Below, one piece after another: positions 1-5,362 of a stretch of 5,362 bases of DNA. The notes beneath the pieces were generated by a model, which was not told where the DNA came from, made no database searches, and saw only the letters and a list, made by a program, of their open reading frames with translations. The DNA is taken from positions 1 through 5,362 of the forward strand of contig JAJCXU010000605.1 in NCBI GenBank assembly GCA_029263275.1, written 5' to 3'. A program made the translations under genes and the position numbers. Every line of letters begins with the position of its first letter. The first letter of the stretch is position 1. Origin of the DNA: Ilumatobacter sp. (GTDB lineage Bacteria > Actinomycetota > Acidimicrobiia > Acidimicrobiales > Ilumatobacteraceae).

Positions 1-1139
1 CAGAATGTCGCGAATCGGGTCATGCCGGTCGCCCGGCACGCGGCGCGGTCGGAGAAGTTCGTGTACCAGAGGTTGCCGACGAACAACCCGGTCCCGAGTG
101 CGTCGCCGACATCGGCGGTTGAAATCGTGCCGGGACTGACCGCCATCGACTGCGGGTACTCGCCCGAGGACGCACCGTTGGTCGGTACGCCGTACTCCTG
201 GCTCGACCGTGGGGAAACGAGCGTGTTCGCGTACTTTCCGTCGACAATCAATGCCACATCGTCGGGTCGCAGGAACCCGGCGGATTGGAAGTTGGGCGCG
301 ACGCCACCAGCTGTGTTCTCGCTGATCGACAACAGCGGCGACAAGCGCGCGTCGTCGGCGAGCATCCGCAACAAGGGCGTCTGTTTGGTCTCGTGCGCTC
401 GTTGACCGAATGCTCCGTAGTAGGACATCAGCGTGATCAGTTCCTCCATCGCCCTCGGTGCGAGGTAGGTCCGGTACTCACCCGGTGTCAACTCGACCGG
501 ATCGCGTTCGAGTGCTGCCAGCTGGCGGGCCGACCACTCGACCTTCTGGGCGAACGCGTCGTCGTTCCAATCGAACCCGGCGTAGAGATTCTTGGCTGCC
601 TTGTCCGCGCGTAGATAGAAGCACCAGTCGAGATTGAACGTTGCCGACTGGAACCAGTTGCGCTGGCCGAGCGAGTTGGCGAAGCCACTGTAGGTATCAC
701 CAGCTGCGTAGATCCCGACGAGATCCCTGCTCTGTCCAGCGGAGCGGATGTCTGCAAGTGCGCCTTCGGGGGAAGGAATCGATCCACGCTCGATCCGTTC
801 GGATGACTGTGGTTCGGCGTTGAAGAGGAGGAACGGGTCCTCGGTGACGTGTCGGCGCTGCTCGCGCAACTGGCCGAGCAACGCGGTGAGGCGGGCATCG
901 TCGACGGAACGTTCGCCGGTCAACTGGATGCTGCCGGCGACGTGCCGACGGCCTTCGATGAGGTCGACGGTGACCTTGCGTTGGTCGATCGTGCCGGCTT
1001 GTCGTACGTCGCCGTGGTTGAAACGAATGAAGTCGGTTCGTTCGCCGGCAAGGTTCGCGAGGAGGACTTCGTCACCGGTCAACCCGCTACTCGCCGTGGT
1101 GATCAGGGTGTCGAAGTAGCTCTGTTCGTGCTCGCTCAT
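1..1139 (-). CDS. tldE: TldE/PmbA-family peptidase subunit, partial (C-terminus beyond window)
   Basis: This is the non-catalytic partner of a TldD-TldE peptidase. In E. coli the pair forms a heterodimer that trims modified peptides such as pro-microcin B17 and degrades the antitoxin CcdA. The frame reads without a stop from ATG at 1139 to base 1, giving about 379 residues that begin MSEHEQSYFD. E. coli PmbA is about 450 aa, so probably 60-80 residues are missing. Family-like segments are GFANSLGQRNW near residues 152-162, the stretch around TYLAPRAMEELITLMSYYGAFGQ near 224-246, and NLWYTNFSDRAACR near 356-369. No HExxxH occurs, as expected for TldE. The start codon overlaps the tldD stop as ATGA (1136-1139), so translation is probably coupled; upstream there is only a G-rich stretch as a weak ribosome site. 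The family call is strong. The natural substrate is not shown by the sequence. Confidence 0.9.
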   Translation of the reverse strand, partial: MSEHEQSYFDTLITTASSGLTGDEVLLANLAGERTDFIRFNHGDVRQAGTIDQRKVTVDLIEGRRHVAGSIQLTGERSVDDARLTALLGQLREQRRHVTEDPFLLFNAEPQSSERIERGSIPSPEGALADIRSAGQSRDLVGIYAAGDTYSGFANSLGQRNWFQSATFNLDWCFYLRADKAAKNLYAGFDWNDDAFAQKVEWSARQLAALERDPVELTPGEYRTYLAPRAMEELITLMSYYGAFGQRAHETKQTPLLRMLADDARLSPLLSISENTAGGVAPNFQSAGFLRPDDVALIVDGKYANTLVSPRSSQEYGVPTNGASSGEYPQSMAVSPGTISTADVGDALGTGLFVGNLWYTNFSDRAACRATGMTRFATF

Positions 1140-2614
1140 GATTCGCCCCCGAACACCTCGACGTCGGCAAATCGACAGGCGGGCGACGCGTGCCCGGTCC
1201 CGACCATCTGGTTGAGCTCGCCTTTGCCGCAGTTCGGTGTGCCCATCACGGTGAAGCTGTCTCCGTCGGCGACGCCTGCAAGGCTGCGCCAGAACGTCCG
1301 CGAGATGCCTCGGTATCCGGGGTTGCGGACCGCCCCGACGATTTCGCCGTTCTGGATGCGTTGGCCGTATTCGCAGTTGAACTGGAACTTGTTACGGCTG
1401 TCGTCGATCGACCAGGAGTTGTTGGTGTGCATGTACACGCCGTTCTCGACCGAGGCGATGAGTTCGTCGACTGTGCTGTCACCCGGCTCGACGTTGAGGT
1501 TGGCCATCCGGTCGATTGGCGGTCGATTCCAACTGGATGCCCGAGAGTTCGACACTCCTTCGAGGCCGCTGCGCTGCTGACTGACCGCCCCACCGAGTCC
1601 GCGCTGCAAGATGCCGTCCTTGATCAGGAGCTGCTTCTCGGCGGGTGAGCCATCGTCGTCGAAGCCGTAGCTGGCGAGCTGGCCGGGCACGGTCGGATCG
1701 AAGCTGACGTTGAGCAGGTCCGAGCCGTAGCGGAAGCTGCCGAACATGTCAGGCGTGACGAAGCTGGTGCCGGCGTAGTTGCGTTCGTCGCCGAGGATTC
1801 GGTCGAGTTCGAGGGGGTGACCGATCGACTCGTGGATCTGCAGGATCATCTGGTCCGGAGCGAGCAGAATGTCCATCACACCGTCAGGACAGTTGGGTGC
1901 GTCGAGCAGTTCGAGTGCCTCGTTGGCCACGCGTGAGGCTGCGTCGCCGAAGCCGAACCGGCCGAGTACTTCGGCGCCACCCTGGCCGCAGAATGCGTTG
2001 GCGCCGAAGGTGCGGGTCTGGGTGTTGATGCCTTCGTTCGCCGTGGCGCGCATGCCGGGGTAGACGTACTGGAAGCGCTGCTCGACTTCGCCGCGCTGGC
2101 CATCGCTACTCGACGTGACCAGCAGCGTGTCGACACTCCTCCTGGTGAGCCGAGCTGCCCAGTCGACGATGCGGTCATCGATGCCGAGCAGTCGGGATTG
2201 TTGATGCAGGAGTTCGAGCCGATCGTCGAGCGGCATCGAATCCCAGCTCACCTCGACAGGCGACTGATACGTGCCGGTCGGGTGGTGAGGTGGCGGTGCG
2301 ATGGTGCCGACCATGTGTCCAGCGGTGACGTCGGCCCAATGCCGTGCTCGCTCCACGGCGCGAGCGAGGCCCGCTTCGGACAAGTCGGCCGTGGCGGCGT
2401 ACCCGAGGCCGCCTCCGTTCCACACCGAGATCATCACGCCCGTGTCGAATTCGTTGAAGATCGGTTCGAGGTTGTTCTGGCGGACGGTGAGGTGTTCGGA
2501 GCGCTCGTCGGACAGCCGTGCCGATGCGTAGTCGACATCGGTCGGGAGCGCTGCCTTGAGCCGATCAGCGATCGGCGATGTGTCGAGCAGCGGCGCAGAC
2601 AACAGGTCAGTCAT
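1136..2614 (-). CDS. tldD: TldD-family zinc metallopeptidase, catalytic subunit
   Basis: This 492-residue protein is the catalytic half of a TldD-TldE peptidase (E. coli TldD is 481 aa), so it looks full length. The zinc motif HESIGH sits at residues 261-266 (HExxxH). The downstream region has NPGYRGISRTFW near 431-442 and a TPNCGKGELNQ segment whose Cys462 matches the place of the third zinc ligand in TldD proteins. The N-terminal half (residues about 30-230) is the usual substrate-cleft domain. No signal peptide or membrane segment is visible, so it is cytosolic. The ATG at 2614 has no Shine-Dalgarno upstream, but a TATCCT box ends 7 bases before it, which would fit a leaderless transcript. 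It is first in a two-gene operon with tldE, with a 4-base overlap. The role is probably proteolysis of compact or modified peptides. No RiPP precursor is visible nearby, so a housekeeping role is as likely. Confidence 0.94.
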   Translation of the reverse strand: MTDLLSAPLLDTSPIADRLKAALPTDVDYASARLSDERSEHLTVRQNNLEPIFNEFDTGVMISVWNGGGLGYAATADLSEAGLARAVERARHWADVTAGHMVGTIAPPPHHPTGTYQSPVEVSWDSMPLDDRLELLHQQSRLLGIDDRIVDWAARLTRRSVDTLLVTSSSDGQRGEVEQRFQYVYPGMRATANEGINTQTRTFGANAFCGQGGAEVLGRFGFGDAASRVANEALELLDAPNCPDGVMDILLAPDQMILQIHESIGHPLELDRILGDERNYAGTSFVTPDMFGSFRYGSDLLNVSFDPTVPGQLASYGFDDDGSPAEKQLLIKDGILQRGLGGAVSQQRSGLEGVSNSRASSWNRPPIDRMANLNVEPGDSTVDELIASVENGVYMHTNNSWSIDDSRNKFQFNCEYGQRIQNGEIVGAVRNPGYRGISRTFWRSLAGVADGDSFTVMGTPNCGKGELNQMVGTGHASPACRFADVEVFGGES

Positions 2615-2621
2615 GGCCCCG

Positions 2622-2627
2622 AGGATA
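2622..2627 (-). promoter_or_regulatory. Candidate -10 box for leaderless tldD transcript
   Basis: On the minus strand TATCCT fits the actinobacterial TAnnnT -10 pattern and ends 7 bases before the tldD ATG, so transcription would start at or next to the start codon. No matching -35 hexamer is seen at 16-19 bases upstream. The absence of a ribosome binding site before tldD supports the reading. A single hexamer is weak evidence on its own. Confidence 0.35.
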
Positions 2628-2662
2628 CGGCTGCGTCCACGGCACAGCGCTTGGTCAGAGTC

Positions 2663-2667
2663 GGAGG
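2663..2667 (+). promoter_or_regulatory. Shine-Dalgarno GGAGG deciding the lipoprotein start
   Basis: GGAGG lies 6 bases upstream of ATG 2674 and is the strongest ribosome binding site in the window. The alternative in-frame ATG at 2707 gives a more compact signal peptide but has no such site before it. This is why the upstream start is preferred. Confidence 0.55.
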
Positions 2668-2673
2668 ACCCTG

Positions 2674-3030
2674 ATGTGCCGGGAACCTCACCGTACGCTC
2701 GTCGTCATGGCACGAGTGTGGACCGGACCCCTTCTCGCGCTAGCTCTGCTCACTGTTTCTGCGTGTGGCTCGTCCGACAGCACCGCGTCGCCCGCCCCGA
2801 GCCCGTCCGCAACAGCAGCTCCGTCCACGACGATCCCGCCAACAACCGCCCCGCCGGAATCGGTCGTGGTGGCCGCGACGGATGAGGTCACTCTCGACCC
2901 TTCAACCGGGCAGCTCATTCATCGCGACGGCGACGGCGCATACATCTGCGTCATCCGAAGGCTCGACGACCTCGCCGCCCTCCGCGCGCCCGCCTCCAGG
3001 TCGAGTGACGCCGAGGAAGAATCGCCGTAG
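2674..3030 (+). CDS. Small putative lipoprotein with Ser/Thr/Pro linker
   Basis: From ATG 2674 the product is 118 residues; from ATG 2707 it is 107. Either way it has a basic N-region, a hydrophobic stretch (GPLLALALLT) and a lipobox VSAC, so signal peptidase II should cut before Cys31 (Cys20 with the shorter start) and the protein would be lipid-anchored on the outer face of the membrane. After the Cys comes a low-complexity Ser/Ala/Pro/Thr linker of roughly 30 residues, then a short domain containing PSTGQLIHRDGDGAY and ICVIRRLDDL, and an acidic tail (DAEEESP). I do not recognise a family for the domain. The gene is divergent from tldD with a gap of only 59 bases, and a hairpin starts at its stop codon, suggesting a single-gene transcript. 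Confidence is good that it is an expressed lipoprotein, low on function. Confidence 0.72.
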   Translation: MCREPHRTLVVMARVWTGPLLALALLTVSACGSSDSTASPAPSPSATAAPSTTIPPTTAPPESVVVAATDEVTLDPSTGQLIHRDGDGAYICVIRRLDDLAALRAPASRSSDAEEESP

Positions 3031-3053
3031 CCCGCCGCCTTTGCGGCCCGGGC
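3030..3053 (+). terminator. GC-rich hairpin at lipoprotein stop codon, possible terminator
   Basis: GCCCG at 3030-3034 pairs with CGGGC at 3049-3053, and CCGC at 3035-3038 pairs with GCGG at 3043-3046, with a CTTT loop and a two-base bulge on the 3' side, for nine base pairs. It begins on the last base of the TAG stop. There is no U-tract after it, so it is not a classical intrinsic terminator; actinobacterial terminators often lack one. It could instead be an mRNA 3'-end stabiliser. Confidence 0.4.
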
Positions 3054-3190
3054 GTCCCCCAACGGCACTTCGGGGACAGCCTTCCAACACGATGCGGGTG
3101 ACCGTTGGTGAGATGGTCCCTCCTGGTCAGAATGCCGGAATCCCGTGCTGTTTGAGATCTCGTCTTTGCGTGCGCCATAGGGTGACAGCG
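3031..3190. other. 160-base intergenic leader before the FRG gene
   Basis: Apart from the hairpin at its left end, this stretch holds no convincing gene. The FRG frame stays open through it with ATGs at 3092 and 3113, but neither has a clear ribosome binding site and the translated residues do not look like an FRG N-terminus. GGGTGAC occurs at 3096-3102 and again at 3180-3186, the second copy overlapping the likely ribosome site. A weak TTGAGA (3152-3157) and CATAGG (3176-3181) pair could be a promoter, but the spacing and match are poor. Confidence 0.4.
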
Positions 3191-4111
3191 ATGTCGGCTC
3201 AAGCTTGGAACGATCTCGAGCTGCTTCGTGAGCCCCCTCCGGTCAGCTCGGCACACAAGCGTGCTCGTGCTGTATTGCGCGACATCGTCACCTGTTCGAC
3301 CGTGAACAACACTCCTACGTTGTGGCGCGGGCAGTCTTCGATTGACCACCGGATCTGCCCAACGATTGCGCACGACCTGAGGAATCGGGACACACGTAGG
3401 AGCCGCGTGCTCGATCGCACGCACAAGACACTTGAAGTTGCGGAGAAGAGCGCACAACGTTGGCGAGATGGGATGACATTCGGCACTTTCGGTCCACTCG
3501 CACGGCTCGCGCATCTCCGGCACCATGGTGTGCCCAGCCCGTTGCTCGATGTCACGCCCGACCCGTTCATTGCGCTCTGGTTCGCAACTGCGCCGACTAA
3601 AGATCAAAGCGACGGGATCCTCATCGGCTTCAACAAGACGAACCACTACATCGATGTCAGCACGGACCCAGACTACGTGCGCTCCTTCAACCTCGTCATC
3701 GACGGCGGCTCATCTGAGCCGTCCGACGATCGACCCTTTTCTGTCGAACTCGCAGCACTAGGAAACGCAATCGGTGTCATCGACCCCCCGGTGCTCAACG
3801 ATCGCATCGTCGTACAACGTTCGAGGTTCTTGCTCTCGACGTTCCCCACGTCCGAGCGATGGCACGCTGACATCAGCGACATCTGGTTGCCGCGCCGACC
3901 GCAGAAATGGAACAAAGAGAAGCTCAACCGATTGTTCGACCACGACGGAGAGCGCGGGCGTCCGTCATCGGTACCGCTGATCGGCCTACACGTTCCTCAC
4001 TCCCTGAAGCGGAAGCTCCGAACACTGCTGGCTTCACATTTCGGGGTCGATCAAAGCACGGTGTTCCCCGATGTCGGCGGGCTGCCGATGCAAACCACCG
4101 ACTACGACTAA
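3191..4111 (+). CDS. FRG-domain protein
   Basis: This 306-residue protein carries a FRG domain, named for a conserved (F/Y)RG motif near its N-terminus. Here the motif is TLWRGQ at residues 43-48. The diagnostic central block follows: LAHLRHHG (106-113), PSPLLDVTPDPFIALWFA (115-132), then ILIGF (143-147). The late blocks RIVVQRSRFLLS (205-216) and a C-terminal VFPDVGGL (291-298) also match the family layout. No signal peptide or membrane segment is seen, so it is probably cytosolic. ATG 3191 is chosen because AGGGTGA precedes it by 5 bases and the domain begins soon after; upstream in-frame ATGs at 3092 and 3113 are less supported. FRG domains are widespread, often stand alone or are fused to other domains, and often sit near defence or mobile genes, but their activity is not settled. 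The gene is on its own between two lipoprotein genes, and its Lys/Asn/Asp-rich stretches differ somewhat from its neighbours, which hints at acquisition. Family call strong, function unknown. Confidence 0.9.
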   Translation: MSAQAWNDLELLREPPPVSSAHKRARAVLRDIVTCSTVNNTPTLWRGQSSIDHRICPTIAHDLRNRDTRRSRVLDRTHKTLEVAEKSAQRWRDGMTFGTFGPLARLAHLRHHGVPSPLLDVTPDPFIALWFATAPTKDQSDGILIGFNKTNHYIDVSTDPDYVRSFNLVIDGGSSEPSDDRPFSVELAALGNAIGVIDPPVLNDRIVVQRSRFLLSTFPTSERWHADISDIWLPRRPQKWNKEKLNRLFDHDGERGRPSSVPLIGLHVPHSLKRKLRTLLASHFGVDQSTVFPDVGGLPMQTTDYD

Positions 4112-4320
4112 CTCCACCGTCACCCAACGCCGGGACTGGGCCGCCCTTTCGGGACTGTGCAGCGGTCTCGCGAGCGGGACCAAAGGCTCACAACCAACAG
4201 CGACATCAAGGACCAGACGACGGGGCCGGCCGCGACGTTGCGCCGCCCGAGAGCGTCGTTTCTGGACTGGAGGGAGGACTGGCAAGCTGCCGCGGGATTC
4301 GGGCAAGTGAATTGAGGCCG
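4112..4320. other. Convergent intergenic region, no gene seen
   Basis: These 209 bases lie between the FRG gene and the minus-strand lipoprotein gene. Open frames across them are Arg-rich and start inside neighbouring genes, so I call none. The region holds one strong hairpin (4164-4181), an eight-base palindrome GGCCGGCC (4224-4231), and four copies of GGACTG on the plus strand (4133, 4152, 4264, 4276). Confidence 0.5.
4164..4181 (+). terminator. Hairpin downstream of FRG gene, possible terminator
   Basis: GGTCTCG (4164-4170) pairs with CGGGACC (4175-4181) through seven pairs including one G-U, closing a CGAG loop. It starts 53 bases after the FRG stop in a convergent gap, where termination is expected. 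The G-U pair would be an A-C mismatch on the other strand, so it suits plus-strand RNA better. It is followed by AAAGG rather than a U-tract, so the terminator label is tentative. Confidence 0.35.
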
Positions 4321-4899
4321 TCAGCAGTCGTCCCAGACCCATCCGTCGGACTCGATGATCCATCGCTCACCGTCCTCGGTTTCAACCTCCGGGTCGGTCG
4401 AGTAGTAAACGACGGCTCGATCTTCGTCCAGAATGATGTCGTAGAAGTCGTCGACAACGAGGCCGGGGTAGAGCTCCCCGGCCGCAGCTACGGCCGCTCG
4501 GTAGTCGGCCATCGGAATCGTGCCGGCGCATCGCTCAGACAGCAGCGACACTGCCGCATCCGGATCACCCTCGCCGAACGCCGCGACGTACTCCTCGACC
4601 TTCTGCTTGAGAAGGGCCTCATCGAGAGCGACAGGCGGCTTCGTCGTGGAGGTCGTCGTACTCGTGATGGACGTCGAGCCAGAGTTATCGACATCGGTCT
4701 CGTCCGATTCCGATCCCCCTTCGGGATCCCCCGTCGCGAACGTGGTCTGCGTGCCCGGCGACGCAAGGTTCAGGGAGGGCGCTACAGACCCATGCGTCTC
4801 GATGTCCGACGTCGTGTCGGTGTCCGCTGAGTTGTCCCCGGACCCGCACGCCGACGCCACCAGGATGATCGAGATGCCGGCCGACGCTATTCGCCTCAC
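4321..4899 (-). CDS. Putative lipoprotein with NTF2-like C-terminal region
   Basis: The product is 192 residues from GTG 4899. It has an MRR basic N-terminus, a hydrophobic core (GISIILVA) and a lipobox-like ASAC ending at Cys18, so export and lipidation are likely; the -3 position is Ala rather than the usual Leu or Val, a mild departure. Residues about 19-90 are an acidic, Ser/Thr-rich linker that ends in a Thr/Ser run and KPP. The C-terminal ~100 residues begin with an amphipathic helix (LLKQKVEEYVAAFGEGD), then DAAVSLLSERC, and finish with strand-like segments (RAVVYYSTD, ERWIIESDGWVWDDC). This order resembles NTF2-like or SnoaL-like folds, but I cannot confirm it. Cys124 and the last residue Cys192 could form a disulfide outside the cell. 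There is no ribosome site; TAGGTT ends 8 bases before the GTG, so the gene may be leaderless. Role unknown. Confidence 0.78.
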   Translation of the reverse strand: MRRIASAGISIILVASACGSGDNSADTDTTSDIETHGSVAPSLNLASPGTQTTFATGDPEGGSESDETDVDNSGSTSITSTTTSTTKPPVALDEALLKQKVEEYVAAFGEGDPDAAVSLLSERCAGTIPMADYRAAVAAAGELYPGLVVDDFYDIILDEDRAVVYYSTDPEVETEDGERWIIESDGWVWDDC

Positions 4900-4907
4900 A
4901 GCGATAC

Positions 4908-4913
4908 AACCTA
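4908..4913 (-). promoter_or_regulatory. Candidate -10 box for leaderless lipoprotein transcript
   Basis: TAGGTT on the minus strand fits TAnnnT and ends 8 bases before the GTG start at 4899, placing a transcript start at or very near the start codon. Only a poor -35 (TTTCCG) is present upstream. The lack of a Shine-Dalgarno before the gene agrees with leaderless expression. Confidence 0.3.
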
Positions 4914-5015
4914 CGGAGACTTACAGCGCGGCCGGAAACCCGCTGTCGGACGAGGGCCCCTTCATCGGGCAGAATTTGGTTCGCGGCGAGGAGCAGGCGT
5001 GTCCAAACGCCGGGT

Positions 5016-5039
5016 CGAGGGGCCTGCAGGGGGTCCTCG
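5016..5039 (+). promoter_or_regulatory. Imperfect hairpin upstream of the right-edge gene
   Basis: CGAGGG (5016-5021) pairs with TCCTCG (5034-5039) including one G-U; after a G-G mismatch, CC (5023-5024) pairs with GG (5031-5032) around a TGCAGG loop. It sits about 32 bases before ATG 5072 and contains the palindrome CCTGCAGG. It could be a leader-RNA structure or chance pairing in GC-rich DNA. Confidence 0.25.
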
Positions 5040-5071
5040 CCGTGGTTCGACCTAGATGGCATCATTTTGCG

Positions 5072-5362
5072 ATGGAGCACAGAGCGCCTCAGCCAGCGAT
5101 GGCGTTCGTCCACGCGATAGCGGGCGAGGACGCGACTGCAGTCTGGAGGCTCATGGATGACACGTTCCAGCTTGCCTACGCACAGGCGTGGGCGTACGGG
5201 AATGGTGCGGATCGGGATGTGGCCGAGCGGATCTCGCAAGCCGGCCCTTTGGATCCACTTTGGCCGGGCGTCGCCGCTGCGTTCCTTGACGGACTTCGAT
5301 CGACGATGGATAACTTCGTCGAGGTCGTCTCGGCAGGACGACTTGGCCTCTACAACGAGGTC
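5072..5362 (+). CDS. Hypothetical protein, partial (3' end beyond window)
   Basis: The frame is open from ATG 5072 to the last base, giving 97 residues that begin MEHRAPQPAM and end LGLYNEV. The sequence is Ala-rich and looks helical, with several Trp residues (AVWRLMDD, AYAQAWAYGNG, DPLWPGVAAAFLDGL). There is no signal peptide, so it is probably cytosolic. I do not recognise the family; the opening AFVHAIAGEDATAVWRLMDD resembles the first helix of NTF2-like proteins, only as a guess. No Shine-Dalgarno precedes the ATG, and GTG 5042 in the same frame would add ten residues. The gene is divergent from the neighbouring lipoprotein gene. The missing C-terminal part would be needed to name it. 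Confidence 0.65.
   Translation, partial: MEHRAPQPAMAFVHAIAGEDATAVWRLMDDTFQLAYAQAWAYGNGADRDVAERISQAGPLDPLWPGVAAAFLDGLRSTMDNFVEVVSAGRLGLYNEV

Larger units (their letters stand above)
4900..5071. other. 172-base divergent intergenic region
   Basis: This gap lies between the minus-strand lipoprotein and the plus-strand gene at the right edge, so it should carry both promoters. The frame of the right-hand gene is open through most of it, with possible non-ATG starts at TTG 4976 and GTG 5042, but no good ribosome site is visible for any of them. It also contains a hairpin at 5016-5039 just upstream of the right-hand gene. Confidence 0.4.

Noticed and set aside
849..1580. Plus-strand open frame antisense to tldE and tldD
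   Set aside because: Typical antisense frame in GC-rich coding DNA; both strands cannot be preferred and TldD/TldE motifs are clear on the minus strand.
3096..3186. GGGTGAC repeated at 3096 and 3180 as possible attachment-site or insertion repeats
   Set aside because: Seven bases is too short, there is no integrase or tRNA nearby, and the second copy is explained as a ribosome site.
3092..3190. N-terminal extension of the FRG protein from ATG 3092 or 3113
   Set aside because: No convincing ribosome site at either, and the added residues (rich in Arg and Cys) do not look like a domain; ATG 3191 has AGGGTGA at good spacing.
2951..3646. Minus-strand open frame of 231 codons antisense to the FRG gene
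   Set aside because: Arg/Pro-rich translation with no motif; the opposite strand carries clear FRG motifs.
4071..4310. Small plus-strand frame of 79 codons after the FRG gene
   Set aside because: Starts inside the FRG gene without a ribosome site and is Arg/Thr-rich without features of a real protein.
3907..4830. Long plus-strand open frame of 307 codons across the FRG 3' end and the second lipoprotein
   Set aside because: It is Arg-rich with no recognisable motif, overlaps the FRG gene in another frame and runs antisense to a gene with a clear lipoprotein signal.
4685..5239. Minus-strand open frame of 184 codons covering the divergent gap
   Set aside because: It overlaps the lipoprotein signal peptide in another frame and is antisense to the right-edge gene; Arg/His-rich with no motif.

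Overview
This 5.4 kb window is high-GC DNA with actinobacterial features. Both small exported proteins are lipoproteins with Ser/Thr/Pro-rich linkers, Shine-Dalgarno sites are mostly weak or missing, and two genes look as if they could be leaderless. The Thr/Pro linker style together with a TldD/TldE pair would suit Acidimicrobiia (for example an Ilumatobacter-like lineage). That placement is an impression from protein style, not a database result.

Layout: bases 1-2614, minus strand, hold a two-gene operon. tldD comes first (2614 to 1136), then its catalytically silent partner tldE/pmbA (1139 to beyond base 1), joined by a 4-base ATGA overlap. The second gene is cut by the window edge, with about 379 residues present. 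A 59-base gap separates tldD from a divergent small lipoprotein gene (2674-3030, plus). After a hairpin and a 160-base leader comes a FRG-domain protein (3191-4111, plus). A second lipoprotein lies convergently on the minus strand (4899 to 4321), with a C-terminal region resembling an NTF2-like fold. A divergent gene of unknown function begins near 5072 on the plus strand and runs off the right edge.

Functionally, the TldD/TldE pair forms a clear unit: one subunit carries the HExxxH zinc site and the other lacks it, as in known TldD-TldE heterodimeric peptidases. The remaining four genes do not form an obvious operon. The FRG gene stands alone between two unrelated lipoprotein genes and looks like an accessory insertion. 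FRG domains are often seen near phage-defence genes but have no settled biochemical role, so this is the most open item. I found no tRNA, rRNA, CRISPR array, insertion sequence or RiPP precursor, and no clear novel multi-gene system. No gap between genes exceeds 209 bases.
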